Positions 14,663 to 22,605 of a stretch of 64,000 nt of DNA are shown piece by piece (within the stretch, counting starts at the first letter, position 1; the number at the start of each line of letters is the position of its first letter). Origin of the DNA: CAIWHR01 sp963788185 (GTDB lineage: Bacteria; Pseudomonadota; Gammaproteobacteria; Burkholderiales; Casimicrobiaceae); NCBI GenBank assembly GCA_963788185.1, contig CAWBGE010000019.1, positions 28,307 to 92,306 of the forward strand. The letters are read 5' to 3'. A program made the translations under genes and the position numbers. The notes beneath the pieces were generated by a model. That model was not told the origin of the DNA. It did not search any database and worked only from the letters and a program-made list of their open reading frames with translations.

Positions 14663-17341
14663 TCACTGAATCGATCGTCCCGGCGCGGCAACGGTCTTGC
14701 GTACGACATAGGGAACAACACCGCGGTTCTTCAGGTAGAGAATCTCCTGCCCGGAGTCCACGCGCAGGTTGACCGTCACCGTGCGCCGCGTTCCGTTCGC
14801 GCTGGTTATGCTCAGCGTGACGTCGTTGTTGCCTACCACCATGCCGTCCAACCCGGAGACATCGATGCGCTCTTCACCCGTCAGGTCGATGGACGCCGCC
14901 GAGACGCCATCCGGAAACTGCAGCGGGAACACGCCCATGCCGATCAGGTTGCTGCGGTGTATCCGCTCGAAGGTCCGAGCCACGACGGCCCGGACGCCCA
15001 GCAGTGCCGGCGCTTTCGCCGCCCAGTCGCGGCTCGATCCGGTGCCGTAGTTGATACCGGCAAAGATGATCAGCGGCGTGCTGGTCGCGGCAAACGTCTG
15101 CGCGGCTGCGTAGATCGGCAGCAGCTGGCTGTGGTCGGCAGTCCAGGCGTACGCGCCTTTGCCACTCGGATGCGTGTCACCCGCCAGCAGATTGCGCAGA
15201 TTCGGCGTGGTGAATGCGCCACGCAGCATCACTTCGTGGTTGCTGCGGCGGGTCGAATACTGGTTGAGATCTGCCGGGCTTTCCCCGCGCTCCAGGAGCC
15301 ACGCTCCCGCTACGCTCTCCTTCGGGATGGCACCCACCGGGGAAATGTGATCGGTCGTGATGTTGTCGCCGAAAATGGCCAGCGCTCTCGCGCCGTCGAA
15401 ATTCAATCGATCGTCGGGCGCGCGCCGCAGGTCGACCGTGTATTGCGGGCGTCGCAGATAGGTCGAGCGCGGCCCCCAGTCGAAGCGTTCGCTTCCCTGC
15501 GCCACGAGGTCCTGCCAGTGATGCGTTCCGGCCCACAACGTGGAACTGCGCTGAATGAAGAACTCGGGGCGTACATGCTCCCGCACCAGGGTCTGCACCT
15601 CGCCGTCGTCCGGCCACAGATCGCGCAGGAACACGTCCTGGCCCCGACCATCCTGGCCCAGCGGGACCTCCTCGATGTCCTGCATGACCGAACCTCGGAT
15701 GGCGTAGGCAACGACCAGGGCCGGAGACGCCAGGTAGCCACCCGCCATCTTCGGGTTGACGCGGCCTTCGAAATTGCGGTTGCCGGAGAGCACACCGGCG
15801 CCCAGCAGGCCGGCTTCGACCATGGCGTCGACGCGAGGCTCCAGCGGCCCCGAACTGCCGATGCAGGTCATGCAGCCGAAGCCTACGATGTGGAAGCCCA
15901 GGGCTTCCAGATCCTCCATCAACCCGGCGGCGCGCAGGTAATCCCCCACCGTGCGCGACCCCGGCGACAGCGAGGTCTTGACCCAGGGTTTCACGCGCAA
16001 TCCGCGACGCCGGGCGTTGCGGGCGAATAGACCGGCCTGAACGATGAGCGAAGGATTGGCCGTGTTCGTGCAGCTCGTGATTGCCGCGAGCACCACCGCA
16101 CCGTGGCCAAGCGGCTCCGGGAAAGCGGCGTCGGTGAAGACGGCATCCGCACTTTTGGCGAGACGGTCCACCACCTCGGCCTTGAACGTCCGAGGCACGT
16201 CCGCCAGCTTTTGGTGCTGCTGCGGCAGGTAGGGCCCGGCGACGCAGCGCTCGACGGTGGCGAGGTCGAGGTCGATCGTTTCATCGTAGCGGATCGAATC
16301 GCCGTTGCGCCAGAGATGCTGCGCCTTCATGTACCCGACGACGCGCGCGCACAGATCCTCGGACCGTCCGGTCAGCCGCAGGTAGTCGAGCGTGATCTCG
16401 TCAAACGGAAAATAGACGACTGTCGCGCCGTACTCCGGCGCCATGTTGGCCACTGTGCCGCGGGCACCCCAATCGAGATGGGCAAGGCCGGGGCCGCAGA
16501 ACTCGACGAACTTGCCGACGACATTGCGTTTGCGCAGCAGCGCCGTCAGGTGCAATGCGAGATCGGTTCCGGTCACTCCGGGGCGCAGCAACCCGGTGAC
16601 CGAAATCCCGATGACTTTGGGGCAGACGATGGGCACGGGTTCGCCAAGCATCGCCGCCTGGCCCTCGACACCGCCCACACCCCATGCGACGACGCCCAGG
16701 GCGTTGATCATCGGCGTGTGACTGTCCGTTGCCACCATGTTGTCGGGGTGCAGGAGGCGGCGGCCATCCGGCGTCGTGGCCTCCCACACGACCTTCGCCA
16801 ATACCTCCATGTTGATCTGGTGAATGATCCCGGTACCGGGTGGCACCACCCGGAAGTTGTCGATGCTGCGCTCCGCCCACTTGATGAACCGATAGCGCTC
16901 GGAGTTGCGCCGGAAGTCGATGTCGAGATTGACCTCCACCGCGTCGCTCGCAGCGTAGCGCTCGACGATCACCGAGTGATCGATGGTCAGGTCGACAGGG
17001 ATCGTCGGGTTCAACCGCGACGGGTCGCCACCCAGTTCCGACACGGCGTCGCGCATCCCGGCGAAGTCGGCCAAGGCAGGCAGGCAAGTCGTGTCGTGCA
17101 GCATCAGGCGATTGGGCTGGTACGGCACTTCGCACGGCGGGCCTTCGCCGCGCAGGTACGCAAGAAGCGGCGGCAGGGCGTCGGGCGAGCAGCGCGCGAT
17201 GTTCTCCACCAGGATGCGCATCGAGTACGGAATTCTGGTCAGTTCCGGCAGCGCCAGGTGACGCTCCAGGTTGATCCACGCATAGCTATGGGCGCCGATC
17301 TGCAGGTCGTCGTAAACGAGCGGTAGAGTGTGTGAGTGCAT
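14663..17341 (-). CDS. acnA: Aconitate hydratase (AcnA/IRP type)
   Basis: 892 aa, the full length of AcnA-type aconitases, which isomerise citrate and isocitrate through cis-aconitate. The [4Fe-4S] cysteines are in TSCTNTANPS and GFGCMTCIGSSG. Substrate residues are visible in DSHTPMINALGVVAWGVGG and in the swivelling C-terminal domain, GINYGTGSSRDWAAK followed by FERIHRSNLIGMGV. It is cytoplasmic. The ATG at 17341 has no strong ribosome site. The gene is coupled to a lactonase-family gene and not to other TCA genes, and bacteria of this type often keep several aconitases (AcnA, AcnB, AcnD), so a dedicated role such as methylcitrate or another tricarboxylate is possible. Confidence 0.9.
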   Translation of the reverse strand: MHSHTLPLVYDDLQIGAHSYAWINLERHLALPELTRIPYSMRILVENIARCSPDALPPLLAYLRGEGPPCEVPYQPNRLMLHDTTCLPALADFAGMRDAVSELGGDPSRLNPTIPVDLTIDHSVIVERYAASDAVEVNLDIDFRRNSERYRFIKWAERSIDNFRVVPPGTGIIHQINMEVLAKVVWEATTPDGRRLLHPDNMVATDSHTPMINALGVVAWGVGGVEGQAAMLGEPVPIVCPKVIGISVTGLLRPGVTGTDLALHLTALLRKRNVVGKFVEFCGPGLAHLDWGARGTVANMAPEYGATVVYFPFDEITLDYLRLTGRSEDLCARVVGYMKAQHLWRNGDSIRYDETIDLDLATVERCVAGPYLPQQHQKLADVPRTFKAEVVDRLAKSADAVFTDAAFPEPLGHGAVVLAAITSCTNTANPSLIVQAGLFARNARRRGLRVKPWVKTSLSPGSRTVGDYLRAAGLMEDLEALGFHIVGFGCMTCIGSSGPLEPRVDAMVEAGLLGAGVLSGNRNFEGRVNPKMAGGYLASPALVVAYAIRGSVMQDIEEVPLGQDGRGQDVFLRDLWPDDGEVQTLVREHVRPEFFIQRSSTLWAGTHHWQDLVAQGSERFDWGPRSTYLRRPQYTVDLRRAPDDRLNFDGARALAIFGDNITTDHISPVGAIPKESVAGAWLLERGESPADLNQYSTRRSNHEVMLRGAFTTPNLRNLLAGDTHPSGKGAYAWTADHSQLLPIYAAAQTFAATSTPLIIFAGINYGTGSSRDWAAKAPALLGVRAVVARTFERIHRSNLIGMGVFPLQFPDGVSAASIDLTGEERIDVSGLDGMVVGNNDVTLSITSANGTRRTVTVNLRVDSGQEILYLKNRGVVPYVVRKTVAAPGRSIQ

Positions 17342-17480
17342 GATTCGATGACCGCGCTGGCCTGCGGCCAGTGCGGCGCAACGGCGATTCGTCCGGTGCC
17401 CCTATGGTAGGCCGCCGGCGAAAGCGAAGAAATTGCCGGTTTGCCAATGGTACGTTCGCATCCGGCGAACGCGTAAGTAT

Positions 17481-17528
17481 CCCCCGGCAAAGCCGGGGGC
17501 ATTATTGTGTGAGCCGCTCAAAGCGGCT
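17481..17528. repeat. Paired stem-loops (REP-like/terminator-like)
   Basis: Two perfect hairpins lie side by side: CCCCCGGC-AAA-GCCGGGGG (17481-17499) and AGCCGC-TCAAA-GCGGCT (17512-17528). No T-run follows on either strand, so a classic intrinsic terminator is not clear. They interrupt the LysR relic and supply its stop codon, which suggests insertion of a mobile palindromic unit. Confidence 0.6.
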
Positions 17529-17654
17529 TGGTGGGGTCGCTAACCGTTTGCTGACGGCGGATACCGCCAGGTGCTGCCGATTGGCGGCATGCGTGAGGTT
17601 GGCTTCTTCGGCGACCGCGACGAAGAGCTGCAAGCTGGTCAGGTCACAGCGCAT
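17502..17654 (-). pseudogene. LysR-type regulator N-terminal relic
   Basis: A 50-codon frame with a family-like start: DLTSLQLFVAVAEEANLTHAA then HLAVSAVSKR, the first two helices of a LysR helix-turn-helix. After about residue 39 homology stops and the frame runs into hairpin sequence and a TAA. The effector domain is absent. It is therefore a truncated regulator, probably cut by the palindromic unit at 17481-17528. It may once have controlled the aconitase gene next to it. An imperfect GTGGCAATTG/CAATTGTGCCAC palindrome upstream (17756-17779) could be its old operator. Confidence 0.75.
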
Positions 17655-17988
17655 TTCACGCCCCCCACGTCGAAGAGCACGTTTCGTTGCCACCGGGCGC
17701 CGGCGGCTCGGCCAGCATCGCTCTGCCCGACCATTCTCGGATCGAGAACGCTACTGTGGCAATTGCTCAATTGTGCCACTTCGCCGCGGACACTAATGTG
17801 CGATCGGATTGGCGGACGAGAAGCCATGCCCAAGCGCTTCAAACGGCGCGCAATCGCTCCACGAGGAGAGTATCCATGCCCTGTTCATGCCGCGCCCTCT
17901 TGCACGGTGCTTTGGGGCAAACATGCGATCGGCGATGGCAGAAGTCGTCGGGTCCGACCGCCGCAGTCGGCAGTGGAGGCGTCGTCGG
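17655..17988. other. Intergenic region with imperfect palindrome
   Basis: About 330 bp between the LysR relic and the GntR stop. The main feature is GTGGCAATTG (17756-17765) with CAATTGTGCCAC (17768-17779). A GAGGAG site followed by an ATG at 17876 opens a plus-strand frame that runs antisense into the GntR gene and lacks any domain, so I do not call it a gene. Confidence 0.4.
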
Positions 17989-18948
17989 CTACACGCTCTC
18001 GCCGAGCTTGGTGATCCGGGCGACGTCCAGGTGCTGCCGCAGAAAGTGGGCGGCTTCCATCCGCTCGCCTTTGACGAGGAGTTCGATCAGCGCGAGATGC
18101 TCCTCGCATTGCCGGTGCAAACGGGAGCGATCGATCTTGACGCCGTACTCGACGACGCGGCGCATCTGATTGATGGTCCGCAGCGCGTCGAGGAAGAAGC
18201 GGTTGCGCGCGCCGGCGATTGCGGTCTCGTGGAAGTGAACGCCGGTGCGGAAGAGCTCGGCCGGCGTGCAGCGCTCGATGCCTCCCGCCAGCAGCTCGAC
18301 CTGCTCGCGGCGGCACTTTTCCAGTTCGTCGAGATCGACCTGATAGCCCGGCTCGAGGATCGCGGTCGGCTCGATCGCCATGCGGAACCGGTAGCTGTCG
18401 CGGTGCGACTGGATGTCGCCGAGCAGTGGCCGGAACACCCAGCCGCGCCCGGGCTTGCGATCGACCATTCCCTCGCGCGCCATCCGGTTGAGGATGCGCT
18501 GCAGCGCCATGCGCGCAAGCGCGTAGCGCTCCATCAGGTCGGCCTCGAACACCTCCTCGTCGAGCCTGCCGTGAATCCGGTCGCTGGCGATCCGCAGGTA
18601 GCACTCCTCCTCGGACGAGCGGTGAGCGGAGAGGTCGAGCCGGCCCAGCTCGATCGCCGGCTTGGCGAGCTGGAAGCCGCGATTGGGGATCGCGACCACC
18701 ACGCCAAGCTGCATCAAATATCGCAGCGCGTTGCGGACGGGCGAGCGCGAAACCCCGAATTCGTCGCAGAGCGATTGCTCGGTAAGGTGGTGGCCGACCG
18801 CGTAGTTCTCGCGGCGGATCACCTCGACGATCCGCGTCGCCAAGGTCGGAATCAGCGCGCTCACGCGCCCGGCATTCGGTCGCGCGGAAGCCCGCGCAGG
18901 CGATGGCGGTCTGGGCGGGGCGGCAGGTTGGCGCCGGAGCTCAGTCAT
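17989..18948 (-). CDS. GntR/FadR-type regulator with two winged helices
   Basis: 319 aa. The first winged helix is at about residues 30-95 (LTEQSLCDEFGVSRSPVRNAL). A second helix-turn-helix-like segment lies at about 128-185 (ADLMERYALARMALQRILNRM ending in GRGWVFRP). An FCD-type effector domain follows from about 193, with Asp/His metal or ligand residues (HFHETAI, EEHLALI). The family represses catabolic genes and releases DNA on binding a small organic acid. It starts 12 nt after the dehydrogenase gene and very likely controls that gene and the divergent operon at 20193. The GACAC/GTGTC palindrome at 20112-20125 is a candidate operator. Confidence 0.85.
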   Translation of the reverse strand: MTELRRQPAAPPRPPSPARASARPNAGRVSALIPTLATRIVEVIRRENYAVGHHLTEQSLCDEFGVSRSPVRNALRYLMQLGVVVAIPNRGFQLAKPAIELGRLDLSAHRSSEEECYLRIASDRIHGRLDEEVFEADLMERYALARMALQRILNRMAREGMVDRKPGRGWVFRPLLGDIQSHRDSYRFRMAIEPTAILEPGYQVDLDELEKCRREQVELLAGGIERCTPAELFRTGVHFHETAIAGARNRFFLDALRTINQMRRVVEYGVKIDRSRLHRQCEEHLALIELLVKGERMEAAHFLRQHLDVARITKLGESV

Positions 18949-18960
18949 GGATCGTGCGCA

Positions 18961-20049
18961 TCAACGCAGGAGGTCGCAGGCCTGCGGGACCGCGTTCACC
19001 ACGGTTTCGGCGAAAGCACGACAGCCCATCGACCCACCGATATCGCGTGTGCGGGTCGTCGGATCGGCGAGGACGCGATCCACGGCGGCCATCATGCCGT
19101 CGCCGGCCTTCCGCAATGCCCCATCGTTACGCCTGTCCCCGACCCAGCGCGCCAACATCGCGACCGAAAGGATCATCGACGTCGGGTTCGCGATGTCTTT
19201 GCCGGCGATGTCGGGCGCGGAGCCGTGTTGCGCCTGGGCGCAGCACAGCGTATCGCTCGCCATCATCGAGCCCGCGAGGCCGAGACTGCCCGACAGCTCG
19301 CTCGCGAGGTCGGAGAGGATGTCGCCATAGAAATTGGTTGCGACGATGACGTCGAACGACTCCGGCTTGCGCACGAGATGCGCCGTCGAGGCGTCGACGA
19401 GCAGGTCGTCGAGCGTCACTTCGGGGAATTCGCGGGCCACCGCGCGGACAGCCTCGAGGAAGAGCCCGTCGGTCATGTGGAAGCTGTTCGCCTTGTGAAT
19501 CGCCGTCACCTTCCTGCGCCGGGTCATTGCGAGCTCGAACGCGCGGCGGGCGATACGCTCGCTGCAGCGTCGGGTGATCTTGCGGATCGACAGCGCAGTG
19601 TCCGGATCGGGCATCACCTCGCCCCAGCCGCGCGACATGTTGCGGTCCGGATAGAAGCCCTCCGTTGCCTCGCGCATGATGACGAGGTCCATCGATTTGC
19701 CCTCGCGCAGGTTCGACGGCAGGAACGAACGGGTGCGCGCCGGGCGAACGTTGGCATAGAGATCGAGACCGACGCGAAATCCCGCCGAGACGTTGCGCCC
19801 GCCTTTTTCGGGCGGCGGGTAGTCGGCGTGCGACTGCGTGCCGAGGATGATCCCATCGTAGGTCTTCGCCTTCTCCAGGATCTCCTGGCGCAGTGTCGTG
19901 CCGTAGCGCTCCAGGCTGTCGAAGCCAACGCTTTCGTGATCGAGTTCCACGGGGACGCCGACCCGCGCGGCAGCCGCCTGCAGGACGGCAACGGACGCCG
20001 CGACGATCTCGGGCCCGATCCCGTCGCCCGGGAGAACGATGAGTCTCAT
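18961..20049 (-). CDS. Isocitrate/isopropylmalate dehydrogenase family (tartrate/D-malate type)
   Basis: 362 aa of the beta-decarboxylating dehydrogenase fold: GDGIGPEIV near the start, LDLYANVRPAR (substrate arginines), the MREATEGFYP loop, HKANSF with the catalytic Lys, and NFYGDILSDLASELSGSLGLAGS for the metal aspartates. These enzymes oxidise 2-hydroxy acids with a vicinal carboxylate using NAD+ and Mn/Mg. It sits outside any leucine cluster and beside a GntR regulator and a sugar-acid operon. Tartrate, D-malate or a related C4 acid is a likelier substrate than isopropylmalate. It is probably co-transcribed with the GntR gene and divergent from the operon at 20193. Confidence 0.87.
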   Translation of the reverse strand: MRLIVLPGDGIGPEIVAASVAVLQAAAARVGVPVELDHESVGFDSLERYGTTLRQEILEKAKTYDGIILGTQSHADYPPPEKGGRNVSAGFRVGLDLYANVRPARTRSFLPSNLREGKSMDLVIMREATEGFYPDRNMSRGWGEVMPDPDTALSIRKITRRCSERIARRAFELAMTRRRKVTAIHKANSFHMTDGLFLEAVRAVAREFPEVTLDDLLVDASTAHLVRKPESFDVIVATNFYGDILSDLASELSGSLGLAGSMMASDTLCCAQAQHGSAPDIAGKDIANPTSMILSVAMLARWVGDRRNDGALRKAGDGMMAAVDRVLADPTTRTRDIGGSMGCRAFAETVVNAVPQACDLLR

Positions 20050-20111
20050 GCTGGATTCCTCATGGGTGAGAGAAGCGTACGGTGTCAGTGCTGTCTCTCC
20101 ACTGTATTAAC

Positions 20112-20125
20112 GACACTCTTGTGTC
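20112..20125. promoter_or_regulatory. Candidate GntR operator
   Basis: A perfect palindrome, GACAC-TCTT-GTGTC, lies in the A/T-rich divergent region between the dehydrogenase and racemase genes. Its position between the two transcripts and the adjacent FCD-type GntR gene make it a candidate autoregulatory operator. This is inference from symmetry and location. Confidence 0.4.
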
Positions 20126-20139
20126 TAATCTCCAGGGTA

Positions 20140-20167
20140 TTGACAACGCATGAATGTACTTTATCAT
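20140..20167 (+). promoter_or_regulatory. Sigma-70-like promoter for the catabolic operon
   Basis: TTGACA (20140-20145) is separated by 16 bp from TATCAT (20162-20167), a near-consensus pair in an unusually A/T-rich patch. It lies about 25 bp before the racemase ATG at 20193. A wider ATTGACA ... TGTCAAT symmetry (20139-20145 and 20179-20185) spans the promoter and might also bind a regulator. Confidence 0.5.
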
Positions 20168-20192
20168 TATTCCATACTATGTCAATCCGACG

Positions 20193-20873
20193 ATGACTAC
20201 CCGCGCTCCGCGCATTGCGCTCATTCACGCGGTCTACGCCGCCATGGCGCCGGTCGAGGCAGCCTTTGGCAGGCTCTGGCCGCAGGCGCGCCGCGTGAAC
20301 CTCGTGGACGACGCGCTGCCGGCCGACCTCGAAGCCGACGGCCGGATGTCGCCGGCGATGGTCGAGCGCATCGGTCGGCTCGCCGAGCACGCGGTCCGGG
20401 CCGGCGCCGACGGCGTGCTGTTCACCTGCAACGCCTTTGGCGAAGCGATTGAGGCCGCGGCGGCGACGCAGTCGGTGCCGGTGCTCAAGCCGAACGAGGC
20501 GATGTTCGAGGCGGCCCTGCACGGTGCCCGGCGAATTGGAATGCTCGCAACCTTCGCGCCTGCCATCGCCCCGATGGAGCAGGAGTTCCGGAAACTCGCG
20601 CTCAAGCAGGGCGTCGACGCCACATTGGAGACCGTGTACGTGCCCGAAGCGCTGGCAGCGGCGCGCCAGGGCGATCTCGCAACACACAATCGCCTCGTCG
20701 CCGAAGCGGCGCCCACGCTTGCCCACTGCGAGGCAGTCATGCTCGCCAATTTCTCGACGTCGACCGCGCTCGGGATGGTCGAGCAGGTGCTCGGGCGCAA
20801 GGTGCTCGGTGCGCCCGAGGCGGCCGTCGCCGCACTCAAACGCAGGCTGGGTTCGTCAGCGAGTGCGCCGTGA
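20193..20873 (+). CDS. Asp/Glu/hydantoin racemase-superfamily protein
   Basis: 226 aa. The first catalytic cysteine segment is present (GVLFTCNAFGEAI). The second family Cys is replaced in MLANFSTSTA, as in several racemase-like subfamilies, so a true two-cysteine racemase is doubtful. Arylmalonate decarboxylase or maleate-isomerase-like chemistry is possible. I start it at ATG 20193 because the promoter's -10 box lies inside the longer frame that begins at 20154. It is the first gene of a plus-strand operon that continues with TctC, B, A and several dehydrogenases, so its substrate is probably a small hydroxy or oxo acid. Confidence 0.75.
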   Translation: MTTRAPRIALIHAVYAAMAPVEAAFGRLWPQARRVNLVDDALPADLEADGRMSPAMVERIGRLAEHAVRAGADGVLFTCNAFGEAIEAAAATQSVPVLKPNEAMFEAALHGARRIGMLATFAPAIAPMEQEFRKLALKQGVDATLETVYVPEALAAARQGDLATHNRLVAEAAPTLAHCEAVMLANFSTSTALGMVEQVLGRKVLGAPEAAVAALKRRLGSSASAP

Positions 20874-21026
20874 CCACCGATGTCGCGACAGGCCGGCGGG
20901 GCACGACAGCCCGGTGCAAATGCGCCTATCATCAACAGTTGAAGCTCATGCGCCGCCCGTCCCGCGGCATTCAGCCTTTGCCCAGGTAATGGGTGATTTT
21001 CCAGCCGTCAAATAGAGGAGAGTGAA

Positions 21027-22049
21027 ATGACGATTTCAAGAAAAGCCGTTCTGTTGCCGTTCGTTCCGGTTTTCCTCCTGGCAACGGGTCTTGCCGGGCA
21101 GGCATCGGCGCAAAGCGATAAGGACAGCTGGACACCGCGAAGACAGGTGACGATCCTGGCTCCCGCCGGAGCAGGCGGCGGCCTCGACATGGTTGCCCGT
21201 ACGATGGCCAAGACCTTCGATGCCAAGAAGATCGTCACGCAGCCCATCTCGGTCGAGAACAAGCCGGGCGGCGGGCAGGTCACGGGCACCGTCTCCTTCG
21301 CGAACCAGGACGCGAAGAACGATCACAAGCTGATGATCGCCTCCACCCCGTTCATCCTCAACTACATCAAGAAGGACGGCAACAGCCCGATCGGTCCGGA
21401 TCAAATCCATCCGCTGGCAATGCTGCAGGTGGACTACGGCGTCATCGCGGTCAAGGCGGACTCCAAATACAAGACCCTCAAAGAACTGTTTGACGCAGTC
21501 AAAGCCAATCCCGCCAGCGTGCAGTTTGTCGGTGGCGGCGCACCCGGAACCTGGGACCACCTCAACTCCATCCTGTTGGCACGCAACGCCGGCGTGGACC
21601 TCAAGGCGCTGAAGTACAACACCTATGACGGCGGCGGCGAAGCCTTGACAGCCTTGCTGGGCGGACACGGCGACGCCATGACTTCCGATGTCTCGTCGAT
21701 CAAGCAATATGTTCAGGCCGGCAAGGTGCGGGTGCTGGGTGTTTCTTCCGCCACGAAGCTTTCGGACGACGATGTCGCCAAGAACTTCCCCACCTATAAG
21801 GAACAGGGTTTCGATGTGGTCACCGCCAACTGGCGCGGAGCTTTCCTCGGCAAGGATGTACCTGCAGCGGCCAAGAAATACTGGGGCGAGAAAGTGGCGG
21901 CGCTCGTCGCAACTCAGGAATGGAAAGACGAACTCAAGAAGCAAGGGGTCATTTCTGCCTACAAGGATGCCAAAGGCTTTTATGACCACATAAAGGCCGA
22001 CCAGGCGATGTACACGCAGATCTACAAAGAGCTGGGCATGGCGAAATAG
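21027..22049 (+). CDS. tctC: TctC/Bug-family periplasmic solute receptor
   Basis: 340 aa with a signal peptide (about 1-28, ending GQASAQ) and the Bug fold: ILAPAGAGGGLDMVARTMA, then VENKPGGGQVTG, FVGGGAPGTWDHL and GHGDAMTSDVSS. These receptors bind carboxylates such as citrate, tartrate or nicotinate and deliver them to TctAB. AGGAGAG precedes the ATG. TctB and TctA follow directly, so this is a complete tripartite tricarboxylate transporter. The ligand cannot be read from the sequence, but the downstream enzymes point to a sugar acid or 2-hydroxy acid. Confidence 0.9.
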   Translation: MTISRKAVLLPFVPVFLLATGLAGQASAQSDKDSWTPRRQVTILAPAGAGGGLDMVARTMAKTFDAKKIVTQPISVENKPGGGQVTGTVSFANQDAKNDHKLMIASTPFILNYIKKDGNSPIGPDQIHPLAMLQVDYGVIAVKADSKYKTLKELFDAVKANPASVQFVGGGAPGTWDHLNSILLARNAGVDLKALKYNTYDGGGEALTALLGGHGDAMTSDVSSIKQYVQAGKVRVLGVSSATKLSDDDVAKNFPTYKEQGFDVVTANWRGAFLGKDVPAAAKKYWGEKVAALVATQEWKDELKKQGVISAYKDAKGFYDHIKADQAMYTQIYKELGMAK

Positions 22050-22145
22050 AGCTCCACCATGATGTCGCGGCGGCGGCGGAGGATTTCTCCCTCTTCCCCG
22101 CCGATCGACATTCGGACGGTCTTCAGCGGAGGAGTTGGAAATCAA

Positions 22146-22589
22146 ATGTTCGATCGCTATGCAAGCATCGTTTTCATAGCGTTGGGAGTCTCGCTGTTCT
22201 TCTACTCACAGACCCTGACGACGACTTCCACCGGGGGCTCCATCGGACCGAAAGAACTGCCGATGTTCCTGGCGGTTGCTCTCACCTTTACCGCCATCCT
22301 CAATCTTGTTGCGGCGATTCGATCCAGATCTTCCGAGAAGAAGGAGAAAGGGCTTGAGTACAGGAAATTCCTGATCATCCTGGGATTGCTGTTGCTCTAC
22401 GTATTTTTGCTCGAACCCCTCGGTTATGTCATTTCCACCTTCCTGTTCCTGATGGGTGCATTTCAGACAATGGAGAAGGGCCAGTACCTGAAGTCCGCGC
22501 TCATCGCCGCCGCATTTTCCGGAGGCGTCTATTTGCTTTACGTGAAGGTGGCCCTGGGAGTACTTCCGGGATTCCCTTTTCTCGACTGA
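22146..22589 (+). CDS. tctB: TctB-type small membrane subunit
   Basis: 147 aa with four predicted membrane helices (IVFIALGVSLFFYS, MFLAVALTFTAILNLV, ILGLLLLYVFLLEPLG, and the C-terminal pair). This is the pattern of TctB (DUF1468), the poorly conserved 4-TM partner of TctA. The start is taken at ATG 22146, with GGAGGAG about 11 nt upstream; an in-frame ATG at 22059 would add a non-membrane stretch. It lies between tctC and tctA with short gaps. Confidence 0.85.
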   Translation: MFDRYASIVFIALGVSLFFYSQTLTTTSTGGSIGPKELPMFLAVALTFTAILNLVAAIRSRSSEKKEKGLEYRKFLIILGLLLLYVFLLEPLGYVISTFLFLMGAFQTMEKGQYLKSALIAAAFSGGVYLLYVKVALGVLPGFPFLD

Positions 22590-22605
22590 TCAAGGAGGGA
22601 TAGCC

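Noticed and set aside
17876..18169. ATG with GAGGAG upstream at 17876
   Set aside because: The frame runs antisense into the GntR gene and has no recognisable product.
17809..20196. Very long plus-strand frame (795 codons) across the GntR and dehydrogenase genes
   Set aside because: It is antisense to two clearly recognisable proteins, is rich in Arg/His/Asp as expected for a G+C shadow frame, and has no domain or ribosome site.
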